From the NCBI RefSeq assembly GCF_019249725.2, contig NZ_CP137559.1:1035501-1099500 (forward strand): 64,000 nt of DNA, written 5' to 3'. The notes below the pieces were generated by a model. The model ran no database searches and had not been told where the DNA came from. It saw only the letters and a program-made list of their open reading frames with translations. The translations under genes and the position numbers were made by a program. Positions 9,018 to 19,320 of the stretch are shown here, in pieces (the first letter of the stretch is position 1; every line of letters starts with the position of its first letter). Origin of the DNA: Segatella hominis (GTDB taxonomy: Bacteria > Bacteroidota > Bacteroidia > Bacteroidales > Bacteroidaceae).

Positions 9018-11633
9018 TTACTTGTTGTCAAGTAAATACTTGAGAATACCAGACATTAACTGTACGCGTGTCTGCTCATTCTTGATACACTCGAATGGGA
9101 AGCCCATGGTGAATGAACCATACCCATTGCCTTTATATCCTACAGCAGCACTTGCTCCATTTATATATTGCATTGTGCAGATAGCCCCATCAATTGGGGC
9201 AAGAATATCAGGATGTGTTGCAGCGTAGTGCTTGTCATTCAATTTGTCGTAATAATCAAAGTTCATTCCTAATCCGTTAACCATCGGTGTGGCTTTCAGA
9301 CTGTCTGAAACCTGATATTGCACCTTCAGCGTATTAGCCAGGAAATTCTTCTCTTCATCCGTTTGCATATCGCTTCCGATGTAGGAGCCGCTCACCAATA
9401 AACGTCCTCCATGATGCATGTAATTCTCAATCTTATTGATCATGGTAGGGGTAAAAGATTTGTAGTATTCAGGCGTGTAGCCATCATATCTTTCGAGTCC
9501 ATTGATCAAATCAACTATTGAGTACTTGCCCATATTTACCTTACCCGAAAGGATGGCTTCGCTGGAGCAACTGGCAATACTATACAGATTAGAAGTAGCA
9601 ATTGCTCTGGCATGTTCTACTGGATAATTGAAATCATTACCTGCAATCATTTTTCCTGCCATTTCGTCACCGCAGTACCCAAGTCCATCAGCAGTCATCA
9701 CGCCCATTTTAGAACGTTTGAAAACTCTCTGCTTACCATTCCATCCAGCATTCAGGCCATAACTTACTCCAGGATCCTGATCAAAATCAAAGCCTTGTTC
9801 CGCTTCATTGTCTATCACTTGAGGTGCAGCCAAACGATGAAAGTTGTTGACTATCAATACGGTATGGTGAGCTTTCGGATTGTAGAGAGCAGCCAATGTC
9901 TCAGATGGAAAACTTTCTCCACCTTTGTTCAGTGCGGTCACCTTAAAGCTATACGTCTTACCAGGTTCCAGTTTGATCTGGCAGGCAGCAGTTCTGATAA
10001 TTTGCCCATTATCGAAGCCACCTCTTCCTTCTGCTATATACAAGACATAAGAGGTAGGAGTTGCTGTCGGTTCTGTTTTATCAGTCTGCGGACTCCATGA
10101 AAGAGTAGCTATTCCCTGATTGTTCACTTCTACAGAAAAGTGATTTGGAGGCAAAGGTTGAACCGTATATTTCTTGCCATGATTGGAGGAAACATATCTG
10201 AGAATGGTCTTGTATAGTGAACGAGCGATGGTGAATTTAGCCATTGGATTCTGAGCCAGTTTCATATCTGGGAAACTCTGATGAGAGAGAGTTTCGATGA
10301 TGGCAGAAGGCACTTCTGGCAATCTTGTTTCAGAATAATTTCTGTCCCAAAGATAGCGTTCTCCAAAATCACCATATTTATATCTCATGTCTGTAACGAG
10401 GTTCTTCAGCAATGCCTGGGCAAAATCCTTGGATGTAAATCTGGAAATACCCGTATTCAATTTCTCATCATTGAAGTTGGTTGTGCAAATAGCCAAAGAT
10501 CCATATACAGATTTGCCGTCTGGATTGTATCCCGCATCACTATGAATGGCAAGTGATAATTCAATAGGTACATTCTTGCCGTCTTTAGCAGGCATATAGA
10601 CACTACCACCACCCAGCCAGTTGGTCATGAGCGAACGGGTATTGATATCATCAGCATAATCATTTTTGCCCTTTCTTCCTCCATAAACAGAGTAGGGAGC
10701 GCCTGCCCATTGTGCGTAATATCTTGCCCCTTCCAGACAACGAGGAACCCCACTGTTGTAATCGCCACGAAGAATATTTCCCATACCTCCTCCAAATCTT
10801 ACAGCATCACTTGTCACGATACCTTTGGAAGAAGCCTGATTGGTCACGACAACACGATTGAACTCATTGCAACCTTTATCGAAATCAAATGTGCCCAAAT
10901 AGACCCATGTGCTGCCTCCCATTCTCTGGTTGACTGTAAATTCCGTAACCTGCCCTTTGTGGAAAACGAGATATTTTGCATCCTTCACACTTTTAGGCAA
11001 AGTCTGATAACTTACATAGACAGCATATTTACCAGCATCAGGAATATTTGGCTGATAGCTGATTTCACTGTAATTCTTCTTTTTAGTGGCTTTAGCCTTT
11101 CTGATGGAACCATCAGTAAAAGGATTTTCCCCATCATTGTAGAGTGCCTTTTTTGCAGCAAATCCAGGTTCCTTACCTGTTTTCCATTTCTTTCCATTTA
11201 CCGTTTCTTTGTAGTAATTGGCTTTGATAGGATCATCATTATCAACTATGATTTCCTTTTTTTGCCAATCTCTTTCACGTGGAGTGAAAACGATGGCACC
11301 GGCATTCTGAAGCATCGGAATCAGATAAGGGATAACAATGGTTTGCGTGAACAAATCCTCGGTAGTACCAAAGAGATTTGGTCGTTGCCATTTCCAGCGT
11401 TTCTGATCATTATCATAATATCTGCCATGCGATGCCCATACTGAAAGATGGCGGTTCTGCAATCCTTCAGTTATAAAGTAAGGATGTGATGCATTAAAGA
11501 CCCAGGGATCATCGGTATATTCGATGTCTCCCCAGGCCCTTGTATTGCCTTCAAGATATTGCGCATTTGCAGTTGCCGGCATCAATAGCCAGCAACAGAA
11601 TGCCCAATATTTAAGATAGTTTTTCTTATTCAA
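9018..11633 (-). CDS. Secreted golvesin/xanthan lyase-type protein with amidase-like domain
   Basis: The start appears to be a TTG followed by a basic N-terminus and a hydrophobic signal (YLKYWAFCCWLLMPATANA). In order: a golvesin C-terminal-like beta domain (about residues 180-290, DAGKYAVYVSYQTLP), an Amidase_3-like domain (about 330-490; LSLAIHSDAGY with the metal-binding His, and SAIIETLSHQSF with the catalytic Glu), a fibronectin III domain (about 500-590), and a C-terminal alpha/beta domain (VLIVNNFHRLAAP, LLVSGSYIGSDM). Bacteroidota genomes often label this family xanthan lyase, but the visible chemistry suggests a peptidoglycan amidase or peptidase-like enzyme. Degenerate CTAAGTT repeats lie in its leader (11644-11709). 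Confidence 0.82.
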   Translation of the reverse strand: MNKKNYLKYWAFCCWLLMPATANAQYLEGNTRAWGDIEYTDDPWVFNASHPYFITEGLQNRHLSVWASHGRYYDNDQKRWKWQRPNLFGTTEDLFTQTIVIPYLIPMLQNAGAIVFTPRERDWQKKEIIVDNDDPIKANYYKETVNGKKWKTGKEPGFAAKKALYNDGENPFTDGSIRKAKATKKKNYSEISYQPNIPDAGKYAVYVSYQTLPKSVKDAKYLVFHKGQVTEFTVNQRMGGSTWVYLGTFDFDKGCNEFNRVVVTNQASSKGIVTSDAVRFGGGMGNILRGDYNSGVPRCLEGARYYAQWAGAPYSVYGGRKGKNDYADDINTRSLMTNWLGGGSVYMPAKDGKNVPIELSLAIHSDAGYNPDGKSVYGSLAICTTNFNDEKLNTGISRFTSKDFAQALLKNLVTDMRYKYGDFGERYLWDRNYSETRLPEVPSAIIETLSHQSFPDMKLAQNPMAKFTIARSLYKTILRYVSSNHGKKYTVQPLPPNHFSVEVNNQGIATLSWSPQTDKTEPTATPTSYVLYIAEGRGGFDNGQIIRTAACQIKLEPGKTYSFKVTALNKGGESFPSETLAALYNPKAHHTVLIVNNFHRLAAPQVIDNEAEQGFDFDQDPGVSYGLNAGWNGKQRVFKRSKMGVMTADGLGYCGDEMAGKMIAGNDFNYPVEHARAIATSNLYSIASCSSEAILSGKVNMGKYSIVDLINGLERYDGYTPEYYKSFTPTMINKIENYMHHGGRLLVSGSYIGSDMQTDEEKNFLANTLKVQYQVSDSLKATPMVNGLGMNFDYYDKLNDKHYAATHPDILAPIDGAICTMQYINGASAAVGYKGNGYGSFTMGFPFECIKNEQTRVQLMSGILKYLLDNK

Positions 11634-11728
11634 TTTTTTACCTCTAAGTTATTTATAAGCTGACTTATTTCTAAGTTTACTTACCTTTATCATTACCTAT
11701 TTCTAAGTTTTGATATTTACTTTTTACT

Positions 11729-12286
11729 TCAATCGATGTTTCCGATAGTGAATTTTTCCGGTTTTTTACCCTTGAAGTCCTTGAAATAAAGTTTGATTTC
11801 GCGCATGTCCTTATCTACATCGCCTGATGGAATCATCTTCTTGGTGCACTGAATGAGCTTCTTTTCATAATCAGCACCATAGAGCAGGATAGGAATATTA
11901 GCCTTCTGTGCAATGAAATAGAAACCTTTTTTCCATTCTGGATTAAGAGAACGGGTTCCTTCAGGTGTGATGCAAAGCACAAAAGACTTTCTCTTTTTAG
12001 CCTCTTCAGCCAAATTATCAGTCATGCTCGTATGCTTACTTCTCCAGACCGGAATGCCACCCATCTTGCGGAAAATAGGACCGAGAGGCCAGAAGAACCA
12101 TTCCTTTTTCATCAAGAAGTTAGACTTCATACCTTCAGCCTTGGCAAAAGCCTGTCCAAGAAACAAATCCCAGTTGCTTGTATGCGGAGCTAAGCATATA
12201 ATATACTTTTCCGGCAAATCAACCGTGATATCCTTTTTCCACCCTAATTTCTTATATAAAATCCAGCGACAAAAATTCTGTAACAT
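11729..12286 (-). CDS. 1-acyl-sn-glycerol-3-phosphate acyltransferase-like protein
   Basis: Block I of the PlsC acyltransferases appears as APHTSNWDLFLG (His and Asp of the HX4D motif) and block III as PEGTRS. At 185 residues it lacks an N-terminal membrane domain, like the short soluble acyltransferases of Bacteroidota. These transfer acyl chains to lysophosphatidate or related lipids at the inner membrane; here the acceptor is uncertain. It is 18 nt downstream of the 90-residue protein gene on the same strand. Confidence 0.88.
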   Translation of the reverse strand: MLQNFCRWILYKKLGWKKDITVDLPEKYIICLAPHTSNWDLFLGQAFAKAEGMKSNFLMKKEWFFWPLGPIFRKMGGIPVWRSKHTSMTDNLAEEAKKRKSFVLCITPEGTRSLNPEWKKGFYFIAQKANIPILLYGADYEKKLIQCTKKMIPSGDVDKDMREIKLYFKDFKGKKPEKFTIGNID

Positions 12287-12304
12287 ATATAATAAGGTAT
12301 AGGA

Positions 12305-12577
12305 CTAAGCGAGATTAGCAATTTGATCAATAATCTCACAAACTTGCTTGTTGAAATCAGAAACGAGATTCTTATAATATACGGTCTGTTTCATACCTGG
12401 TTCCGGATGAGAGACACGTTTGATGAAATTCGTATTGGTCATAACAATGACAGAAATGATGCCGTCCACGTCTTCTTGCTCTGGTTTGCCATTATACAAT
12501 GAGGCTGCTACGCACTCAGCGAAGAGTTCGCTGGTGATGTAATTGATAGTGCGTTTTAAATCTCTTTTATTAGCCAT
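12305..12577 (-). CDS. Conserved hypothetical protein, 90 residues
   Basis: A small predicted helical protein (KRDLKRTINYITSELFAEC; QTVYYKNLVSDFNKQVCEI) that I cannot assign to a named family. It has no signal peptide. A TATCTTTG promoter box lies on the minus strand at about 12614-12621, just upstream. The downstream acyltransferase follows by 18 nt and is probably in the same operon. Confidence 0.75.
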   Translation of the reverse strand: MANKRDLKRTINYITSELFAECVAASLYNGKPEQEDVDGIISVIVMTNTNFIKRVSHPEPGMKQTVYYKNLVSDFNKQVCEIIDQIANLA

Positions 12578-12695
12578 AATGTTATTCTTTTAAATTTAAA
12601 ATTATGAAATGAATGCTCAAAGATAGCAAAAATCTTTGAAATCCAAGCATAAGTAACGAAAAAAAATACTGATTAACGCAATTTTAGCTTTTTTC

Positions 12696-12727
12696 TTTCA
12701 TTATTTCGCAAAAAAAAGTTATTTTTG
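12696..12727 (+). promoter_or_regulatory. Bacteroidota-type promoter of pfp
   Basis: TTTC at 12696-12699 and TATTTTTG at 12720-12727 are separated by 20 nt, matching the family's -33/-7 spacing. The start codon of the phosphofructokinase gene follows at 12781, leaving a short AT-rich leader. Confidence 0.7.
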
Positions 12728-12780
12728 CAGTGTTTTTCAAAGTTTTTGTAGTTTCAACTTTTAAATATTAAAGAATAATT

Positions 12781-14430
12781 ATGGAAAAAAGTGCATTGCA
12801 AATTGCAAGAGCTGCTTATCAGCCAAAGTTGCCAAAGGCTCTTCAGGGCCCTGTTAAGGCAGTAGAGGGCGCAGCTACACAGTCAGTAGGTAATCAGGAT
12901 GAAATTAAGGCATTGTTCCCTAATACATACGGAATGCCTGTCATCACTTTTGAAGCTGGTGAGGCTAAGGAACTCCCTTCTTTCAATGTAGGTGTTATCC
13001 TCTCTGGTGGTCAGGCTCCTGGTGGTCACAACGTGATTTCTGGTCTTTTCGATGGTGTAAAGGCTCTCAACCCTGCTAACAAACTTTATGGTTTCATTCT
13101 CGGTCCTGGTGGTCTCGTAGATCACAACTACATGGAGATTACTTCTGAAATCATGGACGAGTACCGCAATACTGGTGGTTTTGATATCATCGGCTCTGGC
13201 CGTACTAAGTTGGAGAAGGAAGACCAGTTTGAGAAGGGTATCGAGATTCTTCGCGAACTTGGTATCAAGGCTCTCGTAATCATCGGTGGTGACGACTCTA
13301 ACACCAATGCTTGTGTACTTGCAGAGTACTACGCTGCTAAGAAGTATGGCGTTCAGGTAATCGGATGTCCTAAGACTATCGACGGTGACTTGAAGAACGA
13401 GCAGATTGAGACTTCTTTCGGTTTCGATACAGCTTGTAAGACTTACTCTGAGCTCATCGGTAACATTGAGCGCGACTGCAATTCTGCACGTAAATACTGG
13501 CACTTCATCAAGTTGATGGGTCGTTCTGCTTCTCATATCGCTCTTGAGTGCGCACTCCAGACTCAGCCTAACATCTGCTTGATTTCTGAGGAGGTAGAGG
13601 CTAAGGAAATGTCACTTGATGATGTTGTTACATATATTGCTAAGGCTGTAGCAGACCGTGCTGCTGATGGCAATAACTTCGGTACTGTTCTCATTCCTGA
13701 GGGTTTGATCGAGTTTATCCCTGCTATCAAGAAGTTGATCGCTGAATTGAATGAGGTTCTTACTGATCCAGCTACAGGCGAGAGCCGTGAGTTTGCAAGT
13801 GCTGAGGAGCAGATTGCATTCGTTAAGGGTGCCATCGCTAAGGACAACCTCGCAGTATTGGAGTCTTTGCCAGCAGATGTAGCTCGTCAGCTTTGCCTCG
13901 ACCGTGACCCTCACGGAAACGTTCAGGTTTCTCTCATTGAGACAGAGAAGTTGCTCTCTCGCATGGTAGCAGAGAAGTTGGCTGCTTGGAAGAAGGAGGG
14001 TAAGTATGTAGGTAAGTTCTCTGCTCAGCATCACTTCTTCGGTTACGAGGGACGCTGCGCTGCTCCTTCTAACTACGATGCAGACTACTGCTACTCACTC
14101 GGTTTCAATGCTTCTTGCCTCATCGCTAATGGTAAGACAGGTTATATGTCAGTAATCAAGAACACAACAGCTCCTGCTGCTGAGTGGATTGCTGGTGGTG
14201 TGCCTATCACTATGATGATGAACATCGAGCGTCGTAACGGTGCTAACAAGCCTGTTATCCGTAAGGCTCTCGTAGAGCTCGACGGTGCTCCATTCAAGTT
14301 CTTCGCTTCTAAGCGTGAGCAGTGGGCTAAGGAGACTGCTTATGTATATCCAGGTCCTATCCAGTACTGGGGTCCTACAGAGGTTTGCGATCAGACCACT
14401 AAGACTCTCCAGTTGGAGCAGGCTAAGTAA
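12781..14430 (+). CDS. pfp: Diphosphate--fructose-6-phosphate 1-phosphotransferase
   Basis: The 549-residue protein is a long-type pyrophosphate-dependent phosphofructokinase. It shows [14 protein letters not shown] (phosphate loop), [12 protein letters not shown], where the Asp replaces the Gly of ATP-dependent enzymes, and [10 protein letters not shown] with the catalytic Asp. A further substrate-binding stretch is [15 protein letters not shown]. It catalyses reversible phosphorylation of fructose-6-phosphate with PPi, the main glycolytic route in Prevotella. Codon use is strongly biased (GCT, AAG, CTC), typical of high expression. Confidence 0.96.
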   Translation: MEKSALQIARAAYQPKLPKALQGPVKAVEGAATQSVGNQDEIKALFPNTYGMPVITFEAGEAKELPSFNVGVILSGGQAPGGHNVISGLFDGVKALNPANKLYGFILGPGGLVDHNYMEITSEIMDEYRNTGGFDIIGSGRTKLEKEDQFEKGIEILRELGIKALVIIGGDDSNTNACVLAEYYAAKKYGVQVIGCPKTIDGDLKNEQIETSFGFDTACKTYSELIGNIERDCNSARKYWHFIKLMGRSASHIALECALQTQPNICLISEEVEAKEMSLDDVVTYIAKAVADRAADGNNFGTVLIPEGLIEFIPAIKKLIAELNEVLTDPATGESREFASAEEQIAFVKGAIAKDNLAVLESLPADVARQLCLDRDPHGNVQVSLIETEKLLSRMVAEKLAAWKKEGKYVGKFSAQHHFFGYEGRCAAPSNYDADYCYSLGFNASCLIANGKTGYMSVIKNTTAPAAEWIAGGVPITMMMNIERRNGANKPVIRKALVELDGAPFKFFASKREQWAKETAYVYPGPIQYWGPTEVCDQTTKTLQLEQAK

Positions 14431-14454
14431 TATCGTATTATATTTTTATAGTAT

Positions 14455-15387
14455 ATGTCAACAAGACGAACGGCTTCTTCACAGAAAAAACATAGCATGC
14501 CGAGAAAGAAAACGACTCGACGTGGTAATACTCGTGCAAGAAGGCGTTCGTCTTCTTTTTTACCACGTTTCCTCCGTTCATATCCCCGTTGGGCATGGTG
14601 GATAGGAGGATTATTGATTGTTTTTCTTTACATCTGGGCTTTTTATTATTTCTTCGTAAGTCCTACTGGTTTCCGGTGGCGTGCTTTGTATGGTGATGCA
14701 GAATATCCTGAAGGTTATGAGATTCATGGTATAGATATTTCGCATTATCAGGGTACGATTGATTGGGAGCAGCTCAAGAATGCGATGATAAAAGGCTGTC
14801 CTGTTCGCTTTATCATCATCAAGGGAACAGAAGGTTCCTCACGTCTGGATGATAATTTCAGAGAGAATTTTAATCAGGCGCGGGATTATGGTTTTATCCG
14901 TGGTGTTTATCATTTTTGGAGTAATAAGTCTTCTGCTCGCGATCAGGCATATTTCTTCCTGGAGAAGATACATCTTACAGATGGAGACCTGCCGCCTGTT
15001 CTGGACATTGAGCACAAGCCTGCAGATAAGTCTGTTGAAGATTTTCAGCGTGATGTACTTACCTGGCTGCATATCGTAGAAGATAAGTATCATGCCAAGC
15101 CGATTATCTACACCTATTATAAGTTTAAGGAGAAGTATCTGAGCGCTCCTGTCTTTGATGACTATCCTTATTGGATAGCGCATTATTATGTAGATAAGGT
15201 GCAGTACAAGGGAAAGTGGAAGTTCTGGCAGCATACGGATGCTGGTAAACTACCAGGCATTAAGGGCTACGTGGATTTCAATATCTACAACGGAAGTTAT
15301 TATGACCTACGAAAACTCTGTATTGGTTCAAAAGGCGAAAGTCTTTTTGGAGATGATGAATATGACGAAGAAGATGAAGAAGAATAA
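14455..15387 (+). CDS. GH25 family muramidase, membrane anchored
   Basis: After a very basic N-terminus (KKTTRRGNTRARRRSS) there is one membrane segment (WAWWIGGLLIVFLYIWAFYY). The extracytoplasmic part is a GH25 domain: HGIDISHYQGTIDW at the start, FIIIKGTEGSS, and the catalytic acid/base region PPVLDIEHKP. It ends in an acidic tail (DDEYDEEDEEE). GH25 enzymes cut the beta-1,4 bond between MurNAc and GlcNAc. It begins 24 nt after pfp; whether the two are co-transcribed is unclear. Confidence 0.93.
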   Translation: MSTRRTASSQKKHSMPRKKTTRRGNTRARRRSSSFLPRFLRSYPRWAWWIGGLLIVFLYIWAFYYFFVSPTGFRWRALYGDAEYPEGYEIHGIDISHYQGTIDWEQLKNAMIKGCPVRFIIIKGTEGSSRLDDNFRENFNQARDYGFIRGVYHFWSNKSSARDQAYFFLEKIHLTDGDLPPVLDIEHKPADKSVEDFQRDVLTWLHIVEDKYHAKPIIYTYYKFKEKYLSAPVFDDYPYWIAHYYVDKVQYKGKWKFWQHTDAGKLPGIKGYVDFNIYNGSYYDLRKLCIGSKGESLFGDDEYDEEDEEE

Positions 15388-15430
15388 ATCCTTTCTTTTA
15401 GCAAATCTGCCTAAAAGAAAGGATTTTATG
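15387..15430 (+). terminator. Intrinsic terminator after GH25 gene
   Basis: Perfect 15-bp inverted repeat: AATCCTTTCTTTTAG (15387-15401) and its complement (15411-15425), loop CAAATCTGC, followed by TTTTATG. It overlaps the stop codon. A second 10-bp inverted repeat (TTGGATGCAG 15444-15453, CTGCATCCAA 15465-15474) lies between it and the convergent prmA. Confidence 0.8.
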
Positions 15431-15524
15431 ATTTAGTATATAGTTGGATGCAGCCCTTTATTTACTGCATCCAAAATTTTCCTTAAAAACCTCTGAAATT
15501 GTCATTAAAAGATACAGAAGTTGA

Positions 15525-16391
15525 TTAGTTTTTGAGAATGAGACAAGCCCAGTTGTTATCGTTTTTTCTTTCGATTTCCGACAATCCCAATTCCTTTGCT
15601 TTCTCCAGCAACACAGGAATGTCTTCCACGTAGAAACCGCTGAGAATCAGATAACAGCCATCATTCATTACACTTCTGAAAACATTCATGTCTTCCAAGA
15701 GAATGTTTCTGTTGATATTGGCAAGAACCACGTCAAACATACCACTGATATGATTGACGACTGATGCATTGCCGAAATATACGCTTATATTATTCACGCC
15801 GTTAAGCTGGGCATTATGCTTGGAATTTTCTACACTCCATTCATCAATATCATAAGCGACCACATCGCTTGCTCCCAACTTAGAGGCCACAATCCCTAAG
15901 ATTCCAGTACCGCAACCACAATCAAGAACACGCTTCTTGTACAGATTCATGTTCATGAGCGAAGAAACAATCATGCGTGTCGTTTCGTGGTTACCTGTAC
16001 CGAAGGCGAGTTTAGCTTCGATTCCAATCTCAATATGGTCTGGAGATGTAGTAGGGTGGAGATCCGGATGTTTGGCGTCATAGATGAGAATCTGGTCATC
16101 AATACAAATCGGTTCAAATCCCTGATCTTCCCATTCCTGATTCCAGTCTTTATCTTCAGCTTCTTCTACCTCGTAAGAGATTTCAGTTCCTTCAATAGGA
16201 AATTCTTTAATATTCTGATCGAGTATTTCCTTATCAAACAATTCTTTCTGCACATACGCCTCCATGCCTTCTTCAGTTTCTTCAAACGATTCAAATCCGG
16301 CTTCAGCTGCACTGTCAGCCAACAGATCCTTGCAAACTTGCATCAAATCCTCGCTGGCTTTAATCTTAAATTTTGCTACTAAATATTTCAT
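15525..16391 (-). CDS. prmA: Ribosomal protein L11 methyltransferase
   Basis: The C-terminal half has the SAM-binding class I methyltransferase core: DCGCGTGILGIVASKLGA (motif I) and LANINRNILL (motif IV). The N-terminal half is the L11-recognition domain with the linker (EDKDWNQEWEDQGFEP) that is typical of PrmA. At 288 residues it is of normal length. It trimethylates ribosomal protein L11. It is convergent with the GH25 gene and divergent from the Trp/Tyr-rich protein gene. Confidence 0.92.
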   Translation of the reverse strand: MKYLVAKFKIKASEDLMQVCKDLLADSAAEAGFESFEETEEGMEAYVQKELFDKEILDQNIKEFPIEGTEISYEVEEAEDKDWNQEWEDQGFEPICIDDQILIYDAKHPDLHPTTSPDHIEIGIEAKLAFGTGNHETTRMIVSSLMNMNLYKKRVLDCGCGTGILGIVASKLGASDVVAYDIDEWSVENSKHNAQLNGVNNISVYFGNASVVNHISGMFDVVLANINRNILLEDMNVFRSVMNDGCYLILSGFYVEDIPVLLEKAKELGLSEIERKNDNNWACLILKN

Positions 16392-16450
16392 ATCAATTCT
16401 TCAATTCTTATTTAAATCTAAAAAACTACTGCAAAATTATAAAAAATAGG

Positions 16451-16512
16451 GAAAAACCTATCATTATTTAGGGTTTTTCTTTAATTTTGCATGAGAATAA
16501 GCAATATTTTTG
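16451..16512. promoter_or_regulatory. Divergent promoter region with inverted repeat
   Basis: GAAAAACCTA (16451-16460) and TAGGGTTTTTC (16469-16479) are inverted, with a one-base bulge. Plus-strand -7-like boxes TAATTTTG (16482-16489) and TATTTTTG (16505-16512) point to the secreted protein gene, and a minus-strand TAATTTTG lies at 16432-16439 for prmA. The repeat sits between the divergent boxes, as an operator would. The -33 boxes are weak. Confidence 0.45.
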
Positions 16513-16573
16513 CATGTAATTAATTATATTGGTATAGAAAGTTGGTTAGAGAATAAATAAAAGGAGTCATATA

Positions 16574-17560
16574 ATGAAAAAATTTGTTCTTCTTGCAGTC
16601 CTTGTAGCAGCGATGCCATTGACAACGATGGCTCAGGACGATGACCTCTATTTCAATCCGAAACAGGAGGCCAAGAAAGAAGCTGCACTCCGTGAGCAGA
16701 GAGCGAAGGCTTATGCCAGAGTACGTGCCGTTCGTGATAGTCTTTATGCTATTCATTGGTCGGGCAGTCCACGTTCCGTTGACGAATACAATCGTAATGG
16801 TAGAATATTGAGTCATTATCAAGGTATCACTACAGATTCTTTGGGTAATGACATTATTTCATTCCGTCTTGAGAAAGGTGTCAAACCAGACTCTATTTAC
16901 GACGATGAGGCTTTCGCTCAGAAATTCATCAATCAGGATGAGGATTTCGAATACACGCGTGATTTGAGTCGTTGGGATGGTTATTATAATCCGTGGTTCT
17001 ATGATTATTATGGAGTAGGACCTTATTACTGGCGTAGTGGCTACTGGGGCTGGAGAAATCCTTGGCGCTATGGTTATTACGCAGGTTGGTACGACCCATG
17101 GTTTGACCCATTCTACGATCCTTGGTATTACGGATATGCTGGCTGGTATGGAGGTTGGTATTCTCCTTGGTATGGATGGGGCGGATATTACAATCCTTGG
17201 TACTGGGGTGGTCCGATGATAGGACATGTTCACTATAGCGGAAATCCAAAGGGTTATGCTGGCAACCGCAGTTGGAATGGTCCGGGTAATAATTCTGGCC
17301 GCTATAATGGCAGAAGGGATGATAACTCGTATGGCAATCGTAACTTCGGCAATCGTTCTAACCGTGATTACAACAACAGTTTCGGCAATTCCAATCGCTC
17401 TAACAATAGTAATTCCAACTTCAGTGGCTTTGGCAACAGAAGTGGTAACTTTGGAGGAGGTAGTTTCGGTGGAAGTCATTCTGGCGGCAGCTTCGGTGGC
17501 GGTAGCTTTGGAGGAGGCTCACGTTCCGGCGGAGGCGGCAGCTTTGGTGGCAGAAGATAA
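16574..17560 (+). CDS. Secreted Trp/Tyr-rich protein with Gly/Asn/Ser-rich tail
   Basis: A clear signal peptide (KKFVLLAVLVAAMPLTTMA, cleavage before QDDD) opens the protein. A charged region follows (QEAKKEAALREQRAKAYARV), then residues ~135-215 are extremely rich in W, Y, G and P (repeats like WYDPWFDPFYDPWYYG), and the last ~110 residues are Asn/Arg and then Gly/Ser/Phe-rich (GGSFGGGSF). I do not know a function; composition suggests an extracellular or periplasmic structural protein. The OmpP1-like porin gene follows 39 nt later on the same strand. Confidence 0.8.
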   Translation: MKKFVLLAVLVAAMPLTTMAQDDDLYFNPKQEAKKEAALREQRAKAYARVRAVRDSLYAIHWSGSPRSVDEYNRNGRILSHYQGITTDSLGNDIISFRLEKGVKPDSIYDDEAFAQKFINQDEDFEYTRDLSRWDGYYNPWFYDYYGVGPYYWRSGYWGWRNPWRYGYYAGWYDPWFDPFYDPWYYGYAGWYGGWYSPWYGWGGYYNPWYWGGPMIGHVHYSGNPKGYAGNRSWNGPGNNSGRYNGRRDDNSYGNRNFGNRSNRDYNNSFGNSNRSNNSNSNFSGFGNRSGNFGGGSFGGSHSGGSFGGGSFGGGSRSGGGGSFGGRR

Positions 17561-17599
17561 AAAATGTAATATAAGTAATTTATTTAAAGTTTGGAAATC

Positions 17600-19183
17600 A
17601 TGATGAAGAATTCTAAATATTTCTTGTTAGCTGCGCTGGGACTCATGGCAGTCCCAGCCTTGGCTCAGGAAACTTACCAGGATACTAAATTTGCAGAGAA
17701 CAGTCTGAATGGTACTGCACGTTATGTAGGTATGGGTGGTGCCATGGAAGCCCTCGGTGCAGATATTTCTACCATCGGCTCTAACCCTGCTGGTATCGGT
17801 TTGTTCAGAAAGAATCAGGTAAGCCTTTCTGCGGGTGTAATGGCGCAGACTGACGCAGAGAACTATACAAAGTTCAATAATACGACTATTGATTTTGATG
17901 GAAGCAAATCACATGTAAGCCTTGATCAGGTAGGTTTTGTCTGGTCGCCTACACGCGGCAAAAGTAGCTACATCAATTTGGCATTTAACTATCACAAGAG
18001 TGCTGATTTCAATCAGATTCTGAATGCAGCCAACAATCTGAATGGGGCTTCTCAAAGCAAGTTGACTGCTATTAAATATGCTGCTTTTCATGGTCAGACA
18101 GGCGGAGATATGGTATGGACCGGTGTTGATGCTAATTATGAAAAGATGATGAGATATGATGAAATGGGAAATATGTATTATTATAATGGCAATGAGTTTC
18201 TCTATGGTCAGACTCAGAAAGGATACATAGGACAGTATGATTTCAACATCAGCGGTTCTATCAACAATCGTGTTTGGCTTGGTCTTACCATTGGTTTGCA
18301 CGATGTCAACTATAAGAGCAATTCCATGTACTCTGAAAACCTGAAATCTGATAATCCTGGCGGAGCGATTTCCGACCACTATGAGAGTCTCAAGATTGAT
18401 GGAACTGGTTTTGATGTAAAGGCCGGTGTCATCTTCCGCCCTGTGAATGATTCTCCTTTCCGCATCGGTGCCTACTTGAATTCGCCAGTATATTACGACC
18501 TGACCATGAGTGGTGCTTCCAGACTGGAAATGGTGGATGTAAAGAGATATGATGATACTGCTTTTTCTAACAATACCTGCAGTTATGATTATCGTCTGAA
18601 TACTGCATGGAAAGCAGGTGTCAGTCTCGGACATACTGTGGGCAACTATCTTGCATTGGGTGCAACTTATGAATACGCCTGGTATGACCATATGGACAAC
18701 CGCATCAAGGATGGTGGATATTATGATTCCTGGTATGGTGATTATTATGAGACCAGTAGTAGTGATGATGCCATGAACGATAACACTCGTTTTTCACTGA
18801 GTGGAGTTAGTACCGTGAAATTAGGTTTGGAGTACAAGCCTATGCCATTGGTTGCCATCCGTCTCGGATATAATTATGTATCTCCGATGTTTAAGGAAGA
18901 AGGTTACCGTGATCAGAGCATCGCTTCTCCTGGAACAGCTTATGCAACTTCCAGCGACTTTACCAACTGGAAGGCTACCAATCGCATTACAGCCGGTGTA
19001 GGTTTCAACTATCAGGGTTGGGCTTTCGATGTGGCTTATCAGTATAGTGCCCAGAAGGGAGATTTCTATCCATTCATGAGTTACTATGATAATCATGACT
19101 GTGAGAACGATTGTATAGCTCCTGCAACAAAAGTTGAGAACAATCGTCATCAGTTGCTGATGACTTTATCTTACAAATTTTAA
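17600..19183 (+). CDS. OmpP1/FadL-like outer membrane porin
   Basis: The frame extends upstream to a TTG at 17591, but the ATG ATG at 17600 fits a signal peptide (KNSKYFLLAALGLMAVPALA, cleavage before QET). The start of the mature protein (NSLNGTARYVGMGGAMEALGADISTIGSNPAGIG) is typical of the OmpP1/FadL/TodX group, whose N-terminal plug sits in a 14-strand barrel. It ends in the barrel-terminal pattern LLMTLSYKF. FadL-type proteins pass hydrophobic molecules across the outer membrane; the substrate here is unknown. Confidence 0.88.
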   Translation: MMKNSKYFLLAALGLMAVPALAQETYQDTKFAENSLNGTARYVGMGGAMEALGADISTIGSNPAGIGLFRKNQVSLSAGVMAQTDAENYTKFNNTTIDFDGSKSHVSLDQVGFVWSPTRGKSSYINLAFNYHKSADFNQILNAANNLNGASQSKLTAIKYAAFHGQTGGDMVWTGVDANYEKMMRYDEMGNMYYYNGNEFLYGQTQKGYIGQYDFNISGSINNRVWLGLTIGLHDVNYKSNSMYSENLKSDNPGGAISDHYESLKIDGTGFDVKAGVIFRPVNDSPFRIGAYLNSPVYYDLTMSGASRLEMVDVKRYDDTAFSNNTCSYDYRLNTAWKAGVSLGHTVGNYLALGATYEYAWYDHMDNRIKDGGYYDSWYGDYYETSSSDDAMNDNTRFSLSGVSTVKLGLEYKPMPLVAIRLGYNYVSPMFKEEGYRDQSIASPGTAYATSSDFTNWKATNRITAGVGFNYQGWAFDVAYQYSAQKGDFYPFMSYYDNHDCENDCIAPATKVENNRHQLLMTLSYKF

Positions 19184-19285
19184 ATGTAGATATCTTTGAA
19201 AAAAGACAGAAACGCGACAGAAAATAGGCAATAACTGTTAAAAGTTTGCTTTTTCGCAATTTTCAAGAAAAAAAGGCGAGAATAA

Positions 19286-19317
19286 TTTGGTGGTTACAAA
19301 TAAAAGTACTACCTTTG
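19286..19317 (+). promoter_or_regulatory. Promoter of a short leader transcript
   Basis: TTTG at 19286-19289 and TACCTTTG at 19310-19317, separated by 20 nt, make a consensus Bacteroidota promoter. Transcription should begin near 19321-19324. Confidence 0.75.
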
Positions 19318-19320
19318 CAA